This document shows, in pieces, positions 52,769-61,397 of a stretch of DNA of 64,000 nt. How positions within the stretch are numbered: the first letter of the stretch is position 1; each line of letters begins with the position of its first letter. Source of the DNA: Aquibium oceanicum (GTDB lineage Bacteria; Pseudomonadota; Alphaproteobacteria; Rhizobiales; Rhizobiaceae). A program made the position numbers and the translations under genes. Below the pieces are notes generated by a model. The model saw nothing but the letters and a program-made list of their open reading frames with translations. It had not been told where the DNA came from and did not search any database. The DNA lies in contig NZ_CP018171.1 of the NCBI RefSeq assembly GCF_001889605.1, positions 1,944,501 through 2,008,500 on the forward strand, given 5' to 3'.

Positions 52769-55036
52769 ATGGCGCTTCCTTACGTCACCGGATATCTCGA
52801 CAGGATCAGCCTCACCCGCGGCGAGCCGTTGAAGGTCATGGTGAGTTGCACTGCCGCCCCCGAATTTCGCGCCAGTCTCGTACGCGTCATCTGCGGCGAC
52901 CTCAACCCCGAGGGCCCTGGCTTTCGCGAGGTCGAGATAGCGTCCGCCGCGGACGGTACCTATCCGGCGCGGGAGCAGATCTGCAACGCCGGCTCCTGTG
53001 TGGTCATTCCGCCGAACAGCTGTTTCGACTCGCTCGAGAGCTACTCGGTTCAGATGCACATCTGGCCCACGACGCCAATGAAGGGTGAGCAGGTCCTGCT
53101 TTCGCTATGGAGCGAGGAACTCGGCCAAGGCTTCCGACTGACGATCGACGCTTCTGGCGCACTGGCGGCCTCAGTCTCGGACGGTTCGAGTACCGCGAGC
53201 GCAATGACCTCGGTCCCGTTGACCGAACGGCAATGGCATCTGGTCGGCGCAAGCTATGATGCAAAGGCCCGCACGCTCTCCGTCCTCCACGAACCATTCT
53301 CGCGCTCCGGCGCGGGCGAAAAGCCGCTGGTTGCAACAAACGCCGTCCCGTTCTCTTTTCAGCTGCCGACGGGCGCGTGCCTGATACTTGGAGCGTCCAT
53401 GAAGGGCGGCACACCGGCACGACCTCTGACAGCGCAGCACTACAACGGCAAGATCGAGAAGCCGCGTTTGCTTTCCGTTGCGGCGTCGCGTCTCGACATG
53501 GAAAAACTCCGTGGCGAGACGATCCCCGCCGATGTAACGCCTATCTGCGTCGGCTTCTGGGATTTCTCTGCCGGAATGGAGGGCGAACATATCGCCGACC
53601 GCTCCCGCAACGGCCTCGCCGGCTTGGTGGTCAACCTTCCGGCACGAGGCATGACCGGCTCCAATTGGACCGGAGAGGAGGTCTCCTGGCGTGCTACGCC
53701 CGCGCAATATGGCGCAATCCATTTCCACGATGACGACCTCTACGACGCGTGCTGGGATGCCGACATCTCGTTCGATCTGCCCGACGATCTGAAGAGCGGC
53801 TTCTATGCCATCCGACTGACTGCGGGCGCCGACGAGGAGCGGATCCCATTTTTCGTCCGGCCCAAAGCAGGCGACGCGCGCGCCCCGGTCTGCCTGCTTG
53901 CCTCCACAGCGACCTACATGGCGTATGCCAATCTCAATCCCGTCCCCTTTCCGATCGCGGAATTGCTGTCGAGCCGCCTCATCGTCCTGCACAAGGCCAA
54001 CCTCCTCATCGACGAGCATCCGGAATGGGGACCGTCTCTCTACGACGTCCACTCCGATGGCAGTGGCGTCTGTTATTCGTCGCGCCTGCGGCCGATCCTC
54101 AACTTCCGGCCCGGCTACATCAGTTCCTTCGGTGCCAAGGGCTCGAACCTGCGGGAATACAATGCCGACACCCATATCGTTGATTGGCTCGAGCAGCAGG
54201 GAATCGAATACGATGTCGTCACCGATGACGATGTACATGTCGAGGGCTTCCGGCTGCTCAGCCAGTACAAGACGGTGATGACGGGCGCGCACCCGGAGTA
54301 TTTTTCCGCCGAGATGTGGGATGCCACGAAGAACTATATCGATGCCGGCGGGCGGTTGATGGTGCTCGGGGGCAACGGTTTCTATTGGCGCATCGCTTAC
54401 CATCCGACGCTCCCGGGCGTGATGGAAGTGCGGCGCTGCGGACCGGCAATCCGCACCTGGGAGACGCAGCCGGGCGAAGAATTCCATTCTTTTGACGGCA
54501 AGCGCGGCGGTCTGTGGCGCGCGCACGGACGGCCGCCGCAGTCGATCGGCGGCGTCGGCTTCATCTCGGAAGGCTTCGATCTCTCCGCCTTCTACCGACG
54601 CACGGCCGCCAGCCGCGACCCGCGCGCAGCCTTCATATTCGAGGACATAGACGCTGAGGTCATCGGCGATTTCGGTCTGCAGGGCGGTGGCGCCGCCGGC
54701 ATCGAGATCGACCATGCGGATGCCAACCTCGGCACGCCGACCCATGCTCTGATCCTCGCGTCTTCCGAAGGCCATACCGAAGCGTTCCGGCTGGTGAACG
54801 AGGAAATGAGCATCACCGTGCCAACCGTCACGGCACCTGTCGAGGCGCGGATACAGGCGGACATGGTCTTCTTCGAAACCGCCGGTGGCGGCGCCGTGTT
54901 CAACGTCGGCTCGATCGCCTGGCCGGGCAGTCTCAGCCACAACGGATACGACAACAACGTCTCGAAGCTGACCCGCAACGTGCTCGACCGCTTCATCGAC
55001 CCGACGCCGTTCTTATACCGGCGCGGCTCAACCTAA
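52769..55036 (+). CDS. N,N-dimethylformamidase large (beta) subunit-like amidohydrolase
   Basis: A 755-residue protein, the size of known DMFase large subunits (about 762). Residues 100-245 form a laminin-G/concanavalin-like domain (WSEELGQGFRLTIDASGALA; LTERQWHLVGASYDAKARTL). The catalytic half has LASTATYMAYANLN (Y383/Y386), SLYDVHSDGSGVCYSSRLRP (Y425) and TVMTGAHPEYFSAEMW (H508, E510). Known DMFase binds iron with two Tyr and one Glu; these are my best candidates for the ligands. It probably hydrolyses an amide of unknown structure. The LamG region and small subunit set it apart from 33819-35453. Confidence 0.87.
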   Translation: MALPYVTGYLDRISLTRGEPLKVMVSCTAAPEFRASLVRVICGDLNPEGPGFREVEIASAADGTYPAREQICNAGSCVVIPPNSCFDSLESYSVQMHIWPTTPMKGEQVLLSLWSEELGQGFRLTIDASGALAASVSDGSSTASAMTSVPLTERQWHLVGASYDAKARTLSVLHEPFSRSGAGEKPLVATNAVPFSFQLPTGACLILGASMKGGTPARPLTAQHYNGKIEKPRLLSVAASRLDMEKLRGETIPADVTPICVGFWDFSAGMEGEHIADRSRNGLAGLVVNLPARGMTGSNWTGEEVSWRATPAQYGAIHFHDDDLYDACWDADISFDLPDDLKSGFYAIRLTAGADEERIPFFVRPKAGDARAPVCLLASTATYMAYANLNPVPFPIAELLSSRLIVLHKANLLIDEHPEWGPSLYDVHSDGSGVCYSSRLRPILNFRPGYISSFGAKGSNLREYNADTHIVDWLEQQGIEYDVVTDDDVHVEGFRLLSQYKTVMTGAHPEYFSAEMWDATKNYIDAGGRLMVLGGNGFYWRIAYHPTLPGVMEVRRCGPAIRTWETQPGEEFHSFDGKRGGLWRAHGRPPQSIGGVGFISEGFDLSAFYRRTAASRDPRAAFIFEDIDAEVIGDFGLQGGGAAGIEIDHADANLGTPTHALILASSEGHTEAFRLVNEEMSITVPTVTAPVEARIQADMVFFETAGGGAVFNVGSIAWPGSLSHNGYDNNVSKLTRNVLDRFIDPTPFLYRRGST

Positions 55037-55049
55037 CCGGGGGAATCGC

Positions 55050-55433
55050 ATGACATCCGACATCGCCGAAGTCGAAAGCGCTGTGTGGGCGTATCTGAAC
55101 GCGCTGCACGATGGCGATGTCGCAGGCCTTGCCCGCGTATTCGCGCCCACATCCGCGCTCTATGCCTCCGCGGAGGGTGCGGCGACCGCGCTCGCAATCG
55201 AGCCGTGGCTCGACCGCGTCCGAAACCGCAAGTCCGCGCGCGACAGCGGTTATGACGCCCGCAATCAGATCCATTCGATCGAGGTCGTCGGCGATATGGC
55301 GATGGCCAAGGTATCGTCGGTGTTCCCGCCGAAGCAGTTCACCGATTTCCTGAGTCTGGTCCGCACCAACGAGGGATGGCGCATCGCGGCAAAGACGTAT
55401 CACGCCGAGGATGTACCGGAGCGACATCCTTAA
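55050..55433 (+). CDS. NTF2-like (SnoaL/lumazine-binding-like) protein
   Basis: A 127-residue single-domain NTF2-like protein: AEVESAVWAYLNALHDGDVA, LARVFAPTSALYA, IHSIEVVGDMAMAKVSSVFP and FLSLVRTNEGWRIAAKTYHA. This fold makes a cone-shaped pocket used by isomerases, dehydratases or as a binding module. It is 13 nt after the DMFase-like large subunit, so it may take part in the same pathway. Reaction unknown. It ends the operon; the decayed insertion region begins soon after. Confidence 0.87.
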   Translation: MTSDIAEVESAVWAYLNALHDGDVAGLARVFAPTSALYASAEGAATALAIEPWLDRVRNRKSARDSGYDARNQIHSIEVVGDMAMAKVSSVFPPKQFTDFLSLVRTNEGWRIAAKTYHAEDVPERHP

Positions 55434-55610
55434 CGCCTGTCGCCCCCGGAGCACGCCGGGGATCATGATGCGGATGTCCGGTCGCTTCGAGGGAGTCTTC
55501 TTCCCTCAAGAGGGCTTCGGCGATCGGATCTCCGTTTCGTCCGAGCAGAATACGCTTGTCCAGGAGCCGCGGCCTTGGGGACCCATCCGATCCGGAACAA
55601 CAGCTTCGAT

Positions 55611-55910
55611 TCAGCTGCCATCCCGTGCTGTGGCGTCCTCCAGGAACTCCGATCCCGGTGCCACACGCGACACCAGCAGCCTGTCGCGCGCCCGCGTCGC
55701 GGCGACGTAGAGAAGCTGCCGTTCGGTGGCGATAACCTCGTCCAGCTCGAAGGCGTCGGCCACGTCCGCGACGCGCGCCGCCAGCGGGAGGACATTTTCG
55801 TCGCAGGCGACGACGGCGACTGCACGGAACTCCAGGCCCTTGGCGAGATGCATGATGCCGACGAGGGCTTTGTCCTCGTCCTGGCGGCCGGTTGTGAGGA
55901 CGTATCCAGC
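55611..55910 (-). pseudogene. SF1 (UvrD/Rep-type) helicase C-terminal fragment
   Basis: About 100 codons of a helicase C-terminus: GYVLTTGRQDEDKALVGIMH, then LAKGLEFRAVAVVACDENVL (motif V), ELDEVIATERQLLYVAATRA (motif VI) and SRVAPGSEFLED. Motifs I-IV are missing. Homology ends at about 55905, exactly where homology to a tyrosine integrase begins on the other strand. It belongs to a different helicase group from the intact gene at 40520-42610. No product is expected. Confidence 0.82.
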
Positions 55911-56936
55911 CATAGGAATTTCGGCCGCAAGGCGCGCTGGGCTGGACGCACGCGAACTCATCTCGCGCGGCCAAGATCCCATAGCTGCAAGAGGGGCTCG
56001 GCGTGATAGCGAGCTGCAGAAAGCATCCATCCCGACCTTTGAAGAAGCCGCGTTGCTTGTCCATCAGGAAATTGAACGCGGATTTCGTAACAGGAAACAT
56101 GCTGCATCGTGGCTGACTAATTTTGGAAACGTACGTGTTCCCTATGACTGGTTCGCGGCCGGTCTCGGAACTGCGCGCAGCGGACTTCGCAGAAGCTCTG
56201 CGACCGATATGGCTTTCAAAGCCCGAAACCGCTTCCCGTGTCCGCCGGCGTTGCGACACCGTGATGAAGTGGTGCGCGGTTCACGATCATCTCGTAGCAA
56301 GCCCTGTTGGGTTGGTAACTAAAACTGCTCGCGAAGCAGCCGGCAAATCGTGAGCGGGTAACGCATCATCCTGCGGTTCCGTGGCGAGATGTTCCCGCCT
56401 TCGTTGCCAATGCCCTTCTTGCCCGTAGATTGAGTGACGGCAAGCAGATGCTGGAGCTCCTGATCTTGACGGCGGCTCGCTCGGGAGAGGTTCGGGGAAT
56501 GCGGTGGGACGAAGTGGATTTTGCTAAGCGGCTATGGACTATACCAGCGGCGCGCATGAAGGCACGGATGCCTCACAGAGTACCTCTGACAGACAGAGCG
56601 CTACAGCTGTTGGCCGACCGCGCAACCGAGCACAAGACTCGGCTCGTATTTTCATCGAGCAAAGGTAAGTCGTTTAGTGACGTGGTTCTCACCAAGCTGC
56701 TCCGCGACGCAAATGTCGCGAGTGACACTTCGGGACGCACTGCGACTGCTCACGGGTTCCGTTCTGCCCTCCGCGACTGGGCTTCGGAGAATGGCTACCC
56801 AAGAGATCTGGCTTAACGAGCGCTCACTCACACCTTGCGCAATGCAACTGAAGCAGCGTACCACCGAACTGACCTGCTTGAAGCGCGGCGCGAGATGATG
56901 AATGCTTGGGGAGCACACGTATACGGCGCCGACTGA
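55905..56936 (+). pseudogene. Tyrosine recombinase (P4-like integrase), broken by two frameshifts and a nonsense codon
   Basis: Integrase segments occur in order but in different frames: YPAIGISAARRAGLDAREL and IPTFEEAALLVHQEIERGFR; then ETYVFPMTGSRPVSELRAAD and RCDTVMKWCAVHDHLVASPV; then LLAKQPANRERVTHHPAVPW, LLILTAARSGEVRGMRWDEV and TAHGFRSALRDWASENGYPR; then ALTHTLRNATEAAYHRTDLL. Two changes are +1 insertions in homopolymers (T4 at 56121-56124, A4 at 56321-56324). The third is TAA at 56814-56816, where Glu is usual (DLAERALAH). The catalytic Arg (AARSGE), H-x-x-R (HGFR) and Tyr (codon 56859-56861) are otherwise kept. The N-terminal arm-binding domain is missing. It cannot make an active protein unless the frameshifts are sequencing errors. 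Confidence 0.88.
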
Positions 56937-56979
56937 TCCCTGTCACTCTGTGCATACCAGGATGCAGGGAAGTGCGGGC

Positions 56980-57005
56980 TGAACCGCCCCGGGTTTGCCG
57001 GAGGC
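56980..57005 (+). repeat. Left terminal inverted repeat of the IS3 element
   Basis: 26 bases identical to the reverse complement of 58275-58300. The outer end is TGAACC. It is flanked by GGC at 56977-56979. Confidence 0.95.
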
Positions 57006-57032
57006 TCCAACTCCTGAGAAGGTGGAGCCATC

Positions 57033-57359
57033 ATGAGCAAGACGACGAACAAGTTTTCCCCGGAAGTACGCCAGCGAGCCGTGCGGCTGGTGCTGGATCA
57101 CGAGCATGAACACCCCTCCCGCTGGGCGGCGATCATGTCGATCTCGGGCAAGATCGGCTGCACGGGCCAGACGCTGAACGAGTGGGTGAAGAAGGCCGAG
57201 GTGGATGCCGGCAAGCGGGCCGGTGTGCCGGCGGACATGGCGGCCAAGCTGAAGGCCCTGGAACGGGAGAACCGAGAACTTCGGCAGGCCAACGAGATCC
57301 TGCGCAAGGCGTCGGCGTATTTTGCCCAGGCGGAGCTCGACCGCCCATTCAAACGATGA
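57033..57359 (+). CDS. IS3-family transposase OrfA
   Basis: A 108-residue protein: an N-terminal HTH ([20 protein letters not shown], then [20 protein letters not shown]) binds the IS ends, and a C-terminal leucine-zipper coiled coil ([20 protein letters not shown]) mediates dimerisation. GGTGGAG lies before the ATG. Its stop overlaps the in-frame ATG of orfB (ATGA, 57356-57359). OrfA alone usually regulates transposition. Confidence 0.94.
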   Translation: MSKTTNKFSPEVRQRAVRLVLDHEHEHPSRWAAIMSISGKIGCTGQTLNEWVKKAEVDAGKRAGVPADMAAKLKALERENRELRQANEILRKASAYFAQAELDRPFKR

Positions 57360-58261
57360 TCGCGTTCATCGACGATCACCGCGAGGCGTATGGGGTCGAG
57401 CCGATCTGCAAGGTGCTGCCGATCGCCCCGTCGACCTACCACCACCATGTCGCCAAGCGCGCCAATCCCGAGAAGCTGTCGGCGCGGGCGAAGCGGGACC
57501 TGGAGCTCAAGCCCGAGATCGAGCGCGTCTTCACCGAGAACTTCGAGGTGTATGGTGCGCGCAAGGTCTGGCGTCAGATGCTGCGCGAAGGCTTCGGCGT
57601 TGCGCGCTGCACAGTCGAGCGGCTAATGGCCGACGTGGGCCTACACGGCGTCATCCGCGGCAAGCCGATCCGCACCACGGTCCAGGACAAGGCCGCGCCA
57701 TGTCCACGCGACCATGTGAACCGGGTCTTCCATGCCCCGGCGCCGAACAGGCTCTGGCTCTCGGACTTCACCTACGTCAGCACCTGGTCGGGCTTCGTCT
57801 ACGTGGCCTTCGTGATCGACGCCTATGCGCGTCGCATCGTCGGCTGGCGGGTGAGCCGGACGGCGCATGCGAGCTTCGTTCTCGATGCTCTTGAACAGGC
57901 CCTGCACGAGCGGCGGCCCATTCATCGCGGTGGCCTGGTGCATCATTCGGACAGGGGATCTCAATATGTCAGCATCCGCTACACAGAGCGTTTGGCCGAG
58001 GCGGGCATCGAGCCTTCCGTCGGAAGTATCGGCGACTCCTACGACAACGCTCTCGCCGAAACCATCAACGGCCTCTACAAGGCCGAGGTGATCCATCGGC
58101 GCGGACCCTGGCGCTCCTTCGAGGCCGTCGAGTTCGCAACGCTGAACTGGGTCGACTGGTTCAACAATCGCCGGCTGCTGGAGCCCATCGGCAACATCCC
58201 GCCGGCCGAAGCCGAGGCACGCTACTACGCCATGCTGGAAGAACCGGCCATGGCAGCGTGA
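57356..58261 (+). CDS. IS3-family transposase OrfB (DDE integrase core)
   Basis: About 301 residues. An HTH_21 part ([20 protein letters not shown]) is followed by the rve core with D in [12 protein letters not shown] in [13 protein letters not shown] and E in [20 protein letters not shown], i.e. a complete DDE triad. The frame is -1 to orfA and open back to 57182. Expression may be by -1 frameshifting to an OrfAB fusion or by coupled restart at the ATG at 57356. No A6G-type slippery run is seen near the overlap, which favours coupling. Confidence 0.94.
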   Translation: MIAFIDDHREAYGVEPICKVLPIAPSTYHHHVAKRANPEKLSARAKRDLELKPEIERVFTENFEVYGARKVWRQMLREGFGVARCTVERLMADVGLHGVIRGKPIRTTVQDKAAPCPRDHVNRVFHAPAPNRLWLSDFTYVSTWSGFVYVAFVIDAYARRIVGWRVSRTAHASFVLDALEQALHERRPIHRGGLVHHSDRGSQYVSIRYTERLAEAGIEPSVGSIGDSYDNALAETINGLYKAEVIHRRGPWRSFEAVEFATLNWVDWFNNRRLLEPIGNIPPAEAEARYYAMLEEPAMAA

Positions 58262-58274
58262 CTCAAACCAAATG

Positions 58275-58300
58275 GCCTCCGGCAAACCCGGGGCGGTTCA
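58275..58300 (-). repeat. Right terminal inverted repeat of the IS3 element
   Basis: 26 bases, perfect complement of the left end. Followed by the GGC duplication at 58301-58303. Confidence 0.95.
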
Positions 58301-58303
58301 GGC

Positions 58304-59016
58304 CACGTAAAACTTCAACGCCTACTTCGCCCGCGACGCCTGTAGCGTGTGCTCTCCAATGAGGCTGCGCGGCTCCTCCCGCAACGGCAGAAATGCGCCC
58401 CCGTTGAAGACATTCAGGCAGGCTTTGCCTTCGCTTGGAAGCGGACACTTGACCGGTTTTTGACTGATGGCGGCAATGAGCCCCCACTTCAGGCTTCAGG
58501 CAGCCTTTCCTCCCTTTGGTTTTGCAAACAGCGCAACCGAGCCCGCGAGGTTCGGCGACGCACTGTTCTCGCGGATTTTTTTCCGTTTGAAGCGCTCTAA
58601 CCAGCGGGTGCAGAGGGCACGCGGCAGATACCCGCCCGTAGACCCGCGGCGGCGCTTCTCCTAGACCATGCCGCGCACGTCCGGAGACAATCTCCGCAAG
58701 CACGGCGGTCCCTGCAGTGTCAGCGACAGGGAACGGCGGCCCAGCAGAACGAGAGAGTTTTCGAAGACTCCCCCTAAGTGCGAAGCGACGGACATGAGAC
58801 AATTCGTTGACGGTGAAACCGTCAGATAGGCTGGAAAGCCGGACATTATCACCAGGCGGACATTTCCGCATCCGCCGTTGAGGCAGCCAGGGACGCGCCT
58901 TACCGCTTGATCTTGGAACATAATGGTCGCGGCAAAATGCGGGCCCCGAGGCCGATTGCCGAATGTTGTCGGGGGACGGCAGTCGCGTCGAGCGAACCAA
59001 AACCAGGGAGGGTGAT
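58304..59016. other. 713-nt stretch without a recognisable gene, right of the IS element
   Basis: No frame has a family signature or a believable start. A small stem TGACGGT-gaa-ACCGTCA lies at 58808-58824. The motif CGGACA(C/T)T occurs three times (near 58440, 58849 and 58857), as sometimes seen at ends of other IS types, but no partner end or transposase is present. The region probably holds eroded mobile DNA and, near its right end, the promoter of the dctP gene. Confidence 0.45.
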
Positions 59017-60051
59017 ATGTCTAAACAAGAAAGCTTGAAGTCGGCGCTCGTTGCGATCGGAGCGGCAGTTTCCATCTCGCTTGCCGTCGCCACCGCAGCC
59101 GCTGCCCAGGAGAAGCTGCGCATGGTTACGAGCGTTCCTGCTCAATCCTTCATCTTCAAGGACATTCTCCAGGTTTGGGCCAAGCGGGTGACCGACTCTG
59201 CCGGCAACAGCCTGGAGATCGAAGCCTTTCCGGCGGGCACTCTCGGACGCGACCCGCAGACCCATATCGACATGGTGCGCGATGGCGTCGCCGACATCGG
59301 TTACATCGTGCCGGGCTATACGCCGGGGGCGTTTCCGGAAGTGACCGTGATGGAGCTTCCGACGCTCGTGCCGAGCGCAACCATTGGATCGCGCGCCGGT
59401 GCGCGGATGATCGACGAAGGCTTCTTCCAGGGAACCGGAGCCGAGAACCTCGTGGTGCTGGGAATGTTCTCCACTGCGCCGACGCAGCTGGCGACGACGC
59501 GCAAGGTCGAAAGCCTGGAAGACATCAAGGGGCTGAAGCTGCGCGGCGCGGGACCGACCCTGCTCGGGACGATCGAGGCGCTCGGCGCGGTTCCCGTCGG
59601 CGGCCTCACGGTGACCAACATCGCGGAGTCGGTGACGCGCGGACTGATCGACGGCTCGGTCAATGAATGGGTGGCGCTGACCATCTTCGGCATTGCCGAG
59701 GCGACGAAGTTCCACCTCGTCGCTCCCAACCTTGGTGCTTCGCCGATCATGGTGATCATGAACCGCAAGAAATATGAAAGCCTTTCGCCGGAGCACAAGG
59801 CGGCCATCGACGAGAATTCGGGGATGGTGTTCTCCGAGTTCTGGGGGGAGACGTTCGACGGCAACATCGAGAAATTCAGGTCGGCCGCCATGAAGGATAC
59901 CGATCGCACCTTTACGGAGCTGACGCCGGAAGAGGAAGCGCGCTGGAACGAGCGGCTCCAGACGGTGATCGCAGACTGGATTTCGAAGTCACCGAACGGG
60001 CAGGCGGTCTACGACCGCTACAGTGCCGCCATTCAAGAGGCATCGAAGTAA
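59017..60051 (+). CDS. TRAP transporter substrate-binding protein DctP (first)
   Basis: A 344-residue DctP-family protein. The signal peptide is ALVAIGAAVSISLAVATAAAAQ. The core has FPAGTLGRDPQTHIDMVRDG, VADIGYIVPGYTPG, EDIKGLKLRGAGPTL (with the carboxylate-binding Arg of KLRG) and SVTRGLIDGSVNEW. It binds an organic acid for the DctQM permease downstream. AGGGAGGGTGAT precedes the ATG at 59017, ruling out the ATG at 58963. A 40-bp palindrome separates it from a second, different DctP gene. Confidence 0.92.
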   Translation: MSKQESLKSALVAIGAAVSISLAVATAAAAQEKLRMVTSVPAQSFIFKDILQVWAKRVTDSAGNSLEIEAFPAGTLGRDPQTHIDMVRDGVADIGYIVPGYTPGAFPEVTVMELPTLVPSATIGSRAGARMIDEGFFQGTGAENLVVLGMFSTAPTQLATTRKVESLEDIKGLKLRGAGPTLLGTIEALGAVPVGGLTVTNIAESVTRGLIDGSVNEWVALTIFGIAEATKFHLVAPNLGASPIMVIMNRKKYESLSPEHKAAIDENSGMVFSEFWGETFDGNIEKFRSAAMKDTDRTFTELTPEEEARWNERLQTVIADWISKSPNGQAVYDRYSAAIQEASK

Positions 60052-60135
60052 TCCGCGCCATTGACCGGGTCGGCCCGAGGCACGTTGCGGGCCGCGATTG
60101 GCACGGAAGGTCACGACGCAGCACCAACTCGAGTT

Positions 60136-60175
60136 CTCGGCTCTCATCGACACGATCGTGCCGATGAGAGCCGAG
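60136..60175. promoter_or_regulatory. 40-bp near-perfect palindrome between two dctP genes
   Basis: The whole 40 bp equal their own reverse complement except one base pair (A60150 versus C60161). The outer arms CTCGGCTCTCATCG and CGATGAGAGCCGAG are 14 bp and the centre is CACGATCGTG. As RNA it is a very stable stem-loop 85 nt after the first dctP stop and 110 nt before the second start. It may stabilise the upstream mRNA, terminate partly, or bind a regulator as DNA. Confidence 0.65.
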
Positions 60176-60284
60176 CCGACCAACCGAGCATTGCGACGAT
60201 CTCGACCATTCAAACCGAGAGAACAGTGGACGACGCGAACTGGGCTTCAGCCCGGAAATCAAAGATTTACCAGGGAGGACGACA

Positions 60285-61355
60285 ATGCTGGAAAAGATGG
60301 TCAAAGCGGCAGCAGCCGCATGTATCGGCGGAGCGCTTGCGGGAGCGCCCGGGGCGATCGCGCAAGAGAAGATTTCGCTGACCGCGGGCTCCGGATTGGC
60401 GCTCGCATCCGTGGGTACGTCCGAACTCGCTAACTACTTTCTGCCGGAGGTCAACCGGCGACTTGCCGAAGGCGGGCGCTACCAGATCGAATGGACAACG
60501 GGTTGGGGCGGCACCATCGCCGGTCAGTTCGACATGTTCGAGGCTGTCGAGGATGGGATCGTCGACATCGCCTACGTCAACACGCTGCATGAGGGCGCCA
60601 AGCTGCCGCTCGAGCAGGTAACATTCGTGACGCCTTATGGCGTCAACGATCTCAAGTCTGCGATGTCGATCTTCAACGCGCTACGCGAGCGCATCCCCGC
60701 GATGGACGAGCAATTCCTCAAGCACAACCAGCGCCGCCTCGCGGTCGTCGGCCTGCACAATTATGACATCCTCTCGACCTTCAGTATCGAACGATACGAG
60801 GACCTGAGCGGACGAAAGATCGGAGCGCCGGGACTTGCTGCCAACTGGCTCACCGGCACCGGGGCGGTACCGGTGACCGGTGCGCTGTCAGAGTACTACA
60901 ACTCACTGAAGACCGGCGTGTACGATGGCATCCTGATGTTTCAGTCCGGACTGGCCAGCTTCAAGTTCTACGAGGTTGCGCCGATAGTCACCAGGGTCGG
61001 GTTCGGCTCGCAAATCGTCAGCAACATCACGATCAACGAAGACGTGTGGCAAGGTCTCCCCCAGGAAGTGCGCGATGTCCTGGGAGAGGTCGCTTCCGAG
61101 TATGAAGACAGGCTTGCGAGTCGGACCATCGAGCAAGCATCAGCCGGTCTGAAGACGGCCCAGGAGAAGGGCGCCACGGTCGTGGCCATGTCCAAGGACG
61201 AGGTGCGGCGGATGGCGCAGGTCCTGCCGAACATCGCCAAGACCTGGGCGGCCGAAGCCGACAGCCAAGGGCTGCCGGGAACCGAAGTTCTCAACACCTA
61301 CATGCAGCTCTCACGAGATGCCGGCGTGGAGCTCCTGCGCGATTGGGCCGAGTAG
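60285..61355 (+). CDS. TRAP transporter substrate-binding protein DctP (second)
   Basis: A 356-residue binding protein with signal peptide MVKAAAAACIGGALAGAPGA. It has the TRAP parts YQIEWTTGWGGTIAGQFDMF, EAVEDGIVDIAYVNTLHEGA and the Arg-bearing YEDLSGRKIGAPGLAANWL-like segment. It is clearly different from the first DctP in the ligand region (GRKIGAPG instead of GLKLRGAG), so a different ligand is likely. CAGGGAGG precedes the ATG. DctQ follows 42 nt on. Which of the two serves the permease, or both, is open. Confidence 0.9.
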   Translation: MLEKMVKAAAAACIGGALAGAPGAIAQEKISLTAGSGLALASVGTSELANYFLPEVNRRLAEGGRYQIEWTTGWGGTIAGQFDMFEAVEDGIVDIAYVNTLHEGAKLPLEQVTFVTPYGVNDLKSAMSIFNALRERIPAMDEQFLKHNQRRLAVVGLHNYDILSTFSIERYEDLSGRKIGAPGLAANWLTGTGAVPVTGALSEYYNSLKTGVYDGILMFQSGLASFKFYEVAPIVTRVGFGSQIVSNITINEDVWQGLPQEVRDVLGEVASEYEDRLASRTIEQASAGLKTAQEKGATVVAMSKDEVRRMAQVLPNIAKTWAAEADSQGLPGTEVLNTYMQLSRDAGVELLRDWAE

Positions 61356-61397
61356 TGGCCAAAGGCCAGCATACGGTCAAAAGAAGGCAATAGACTC

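Larger units (their letters stand above)
56980..58300 (+). mobile_element. Complete IS3-family insertion sequence, 1321 bp
   Basis: The ends are perfect 26-bp inverted repeats (56980-57005 and 58275-58300), beginning TGAACCGCCCCGGG. A 3-bp target duplication GGC is present at 56977-56979 and 58301-58303. Two genes lie inside, orfA (57033-57359) and orfB (57356-58261), in -1 relation as in IS3 elements, and the DDE triad is intact. It inserted 41 bp after the end of the integrase remnant. Perfect ends and duplication suggest a recent, possibly active copy. Confidence 0.95.

Noticed and set aside
58263-59123. 286-codon - strand open frame right of the IS element
   Set aside because: It runs into the right IS repeat and the dctP start, with no family signal.
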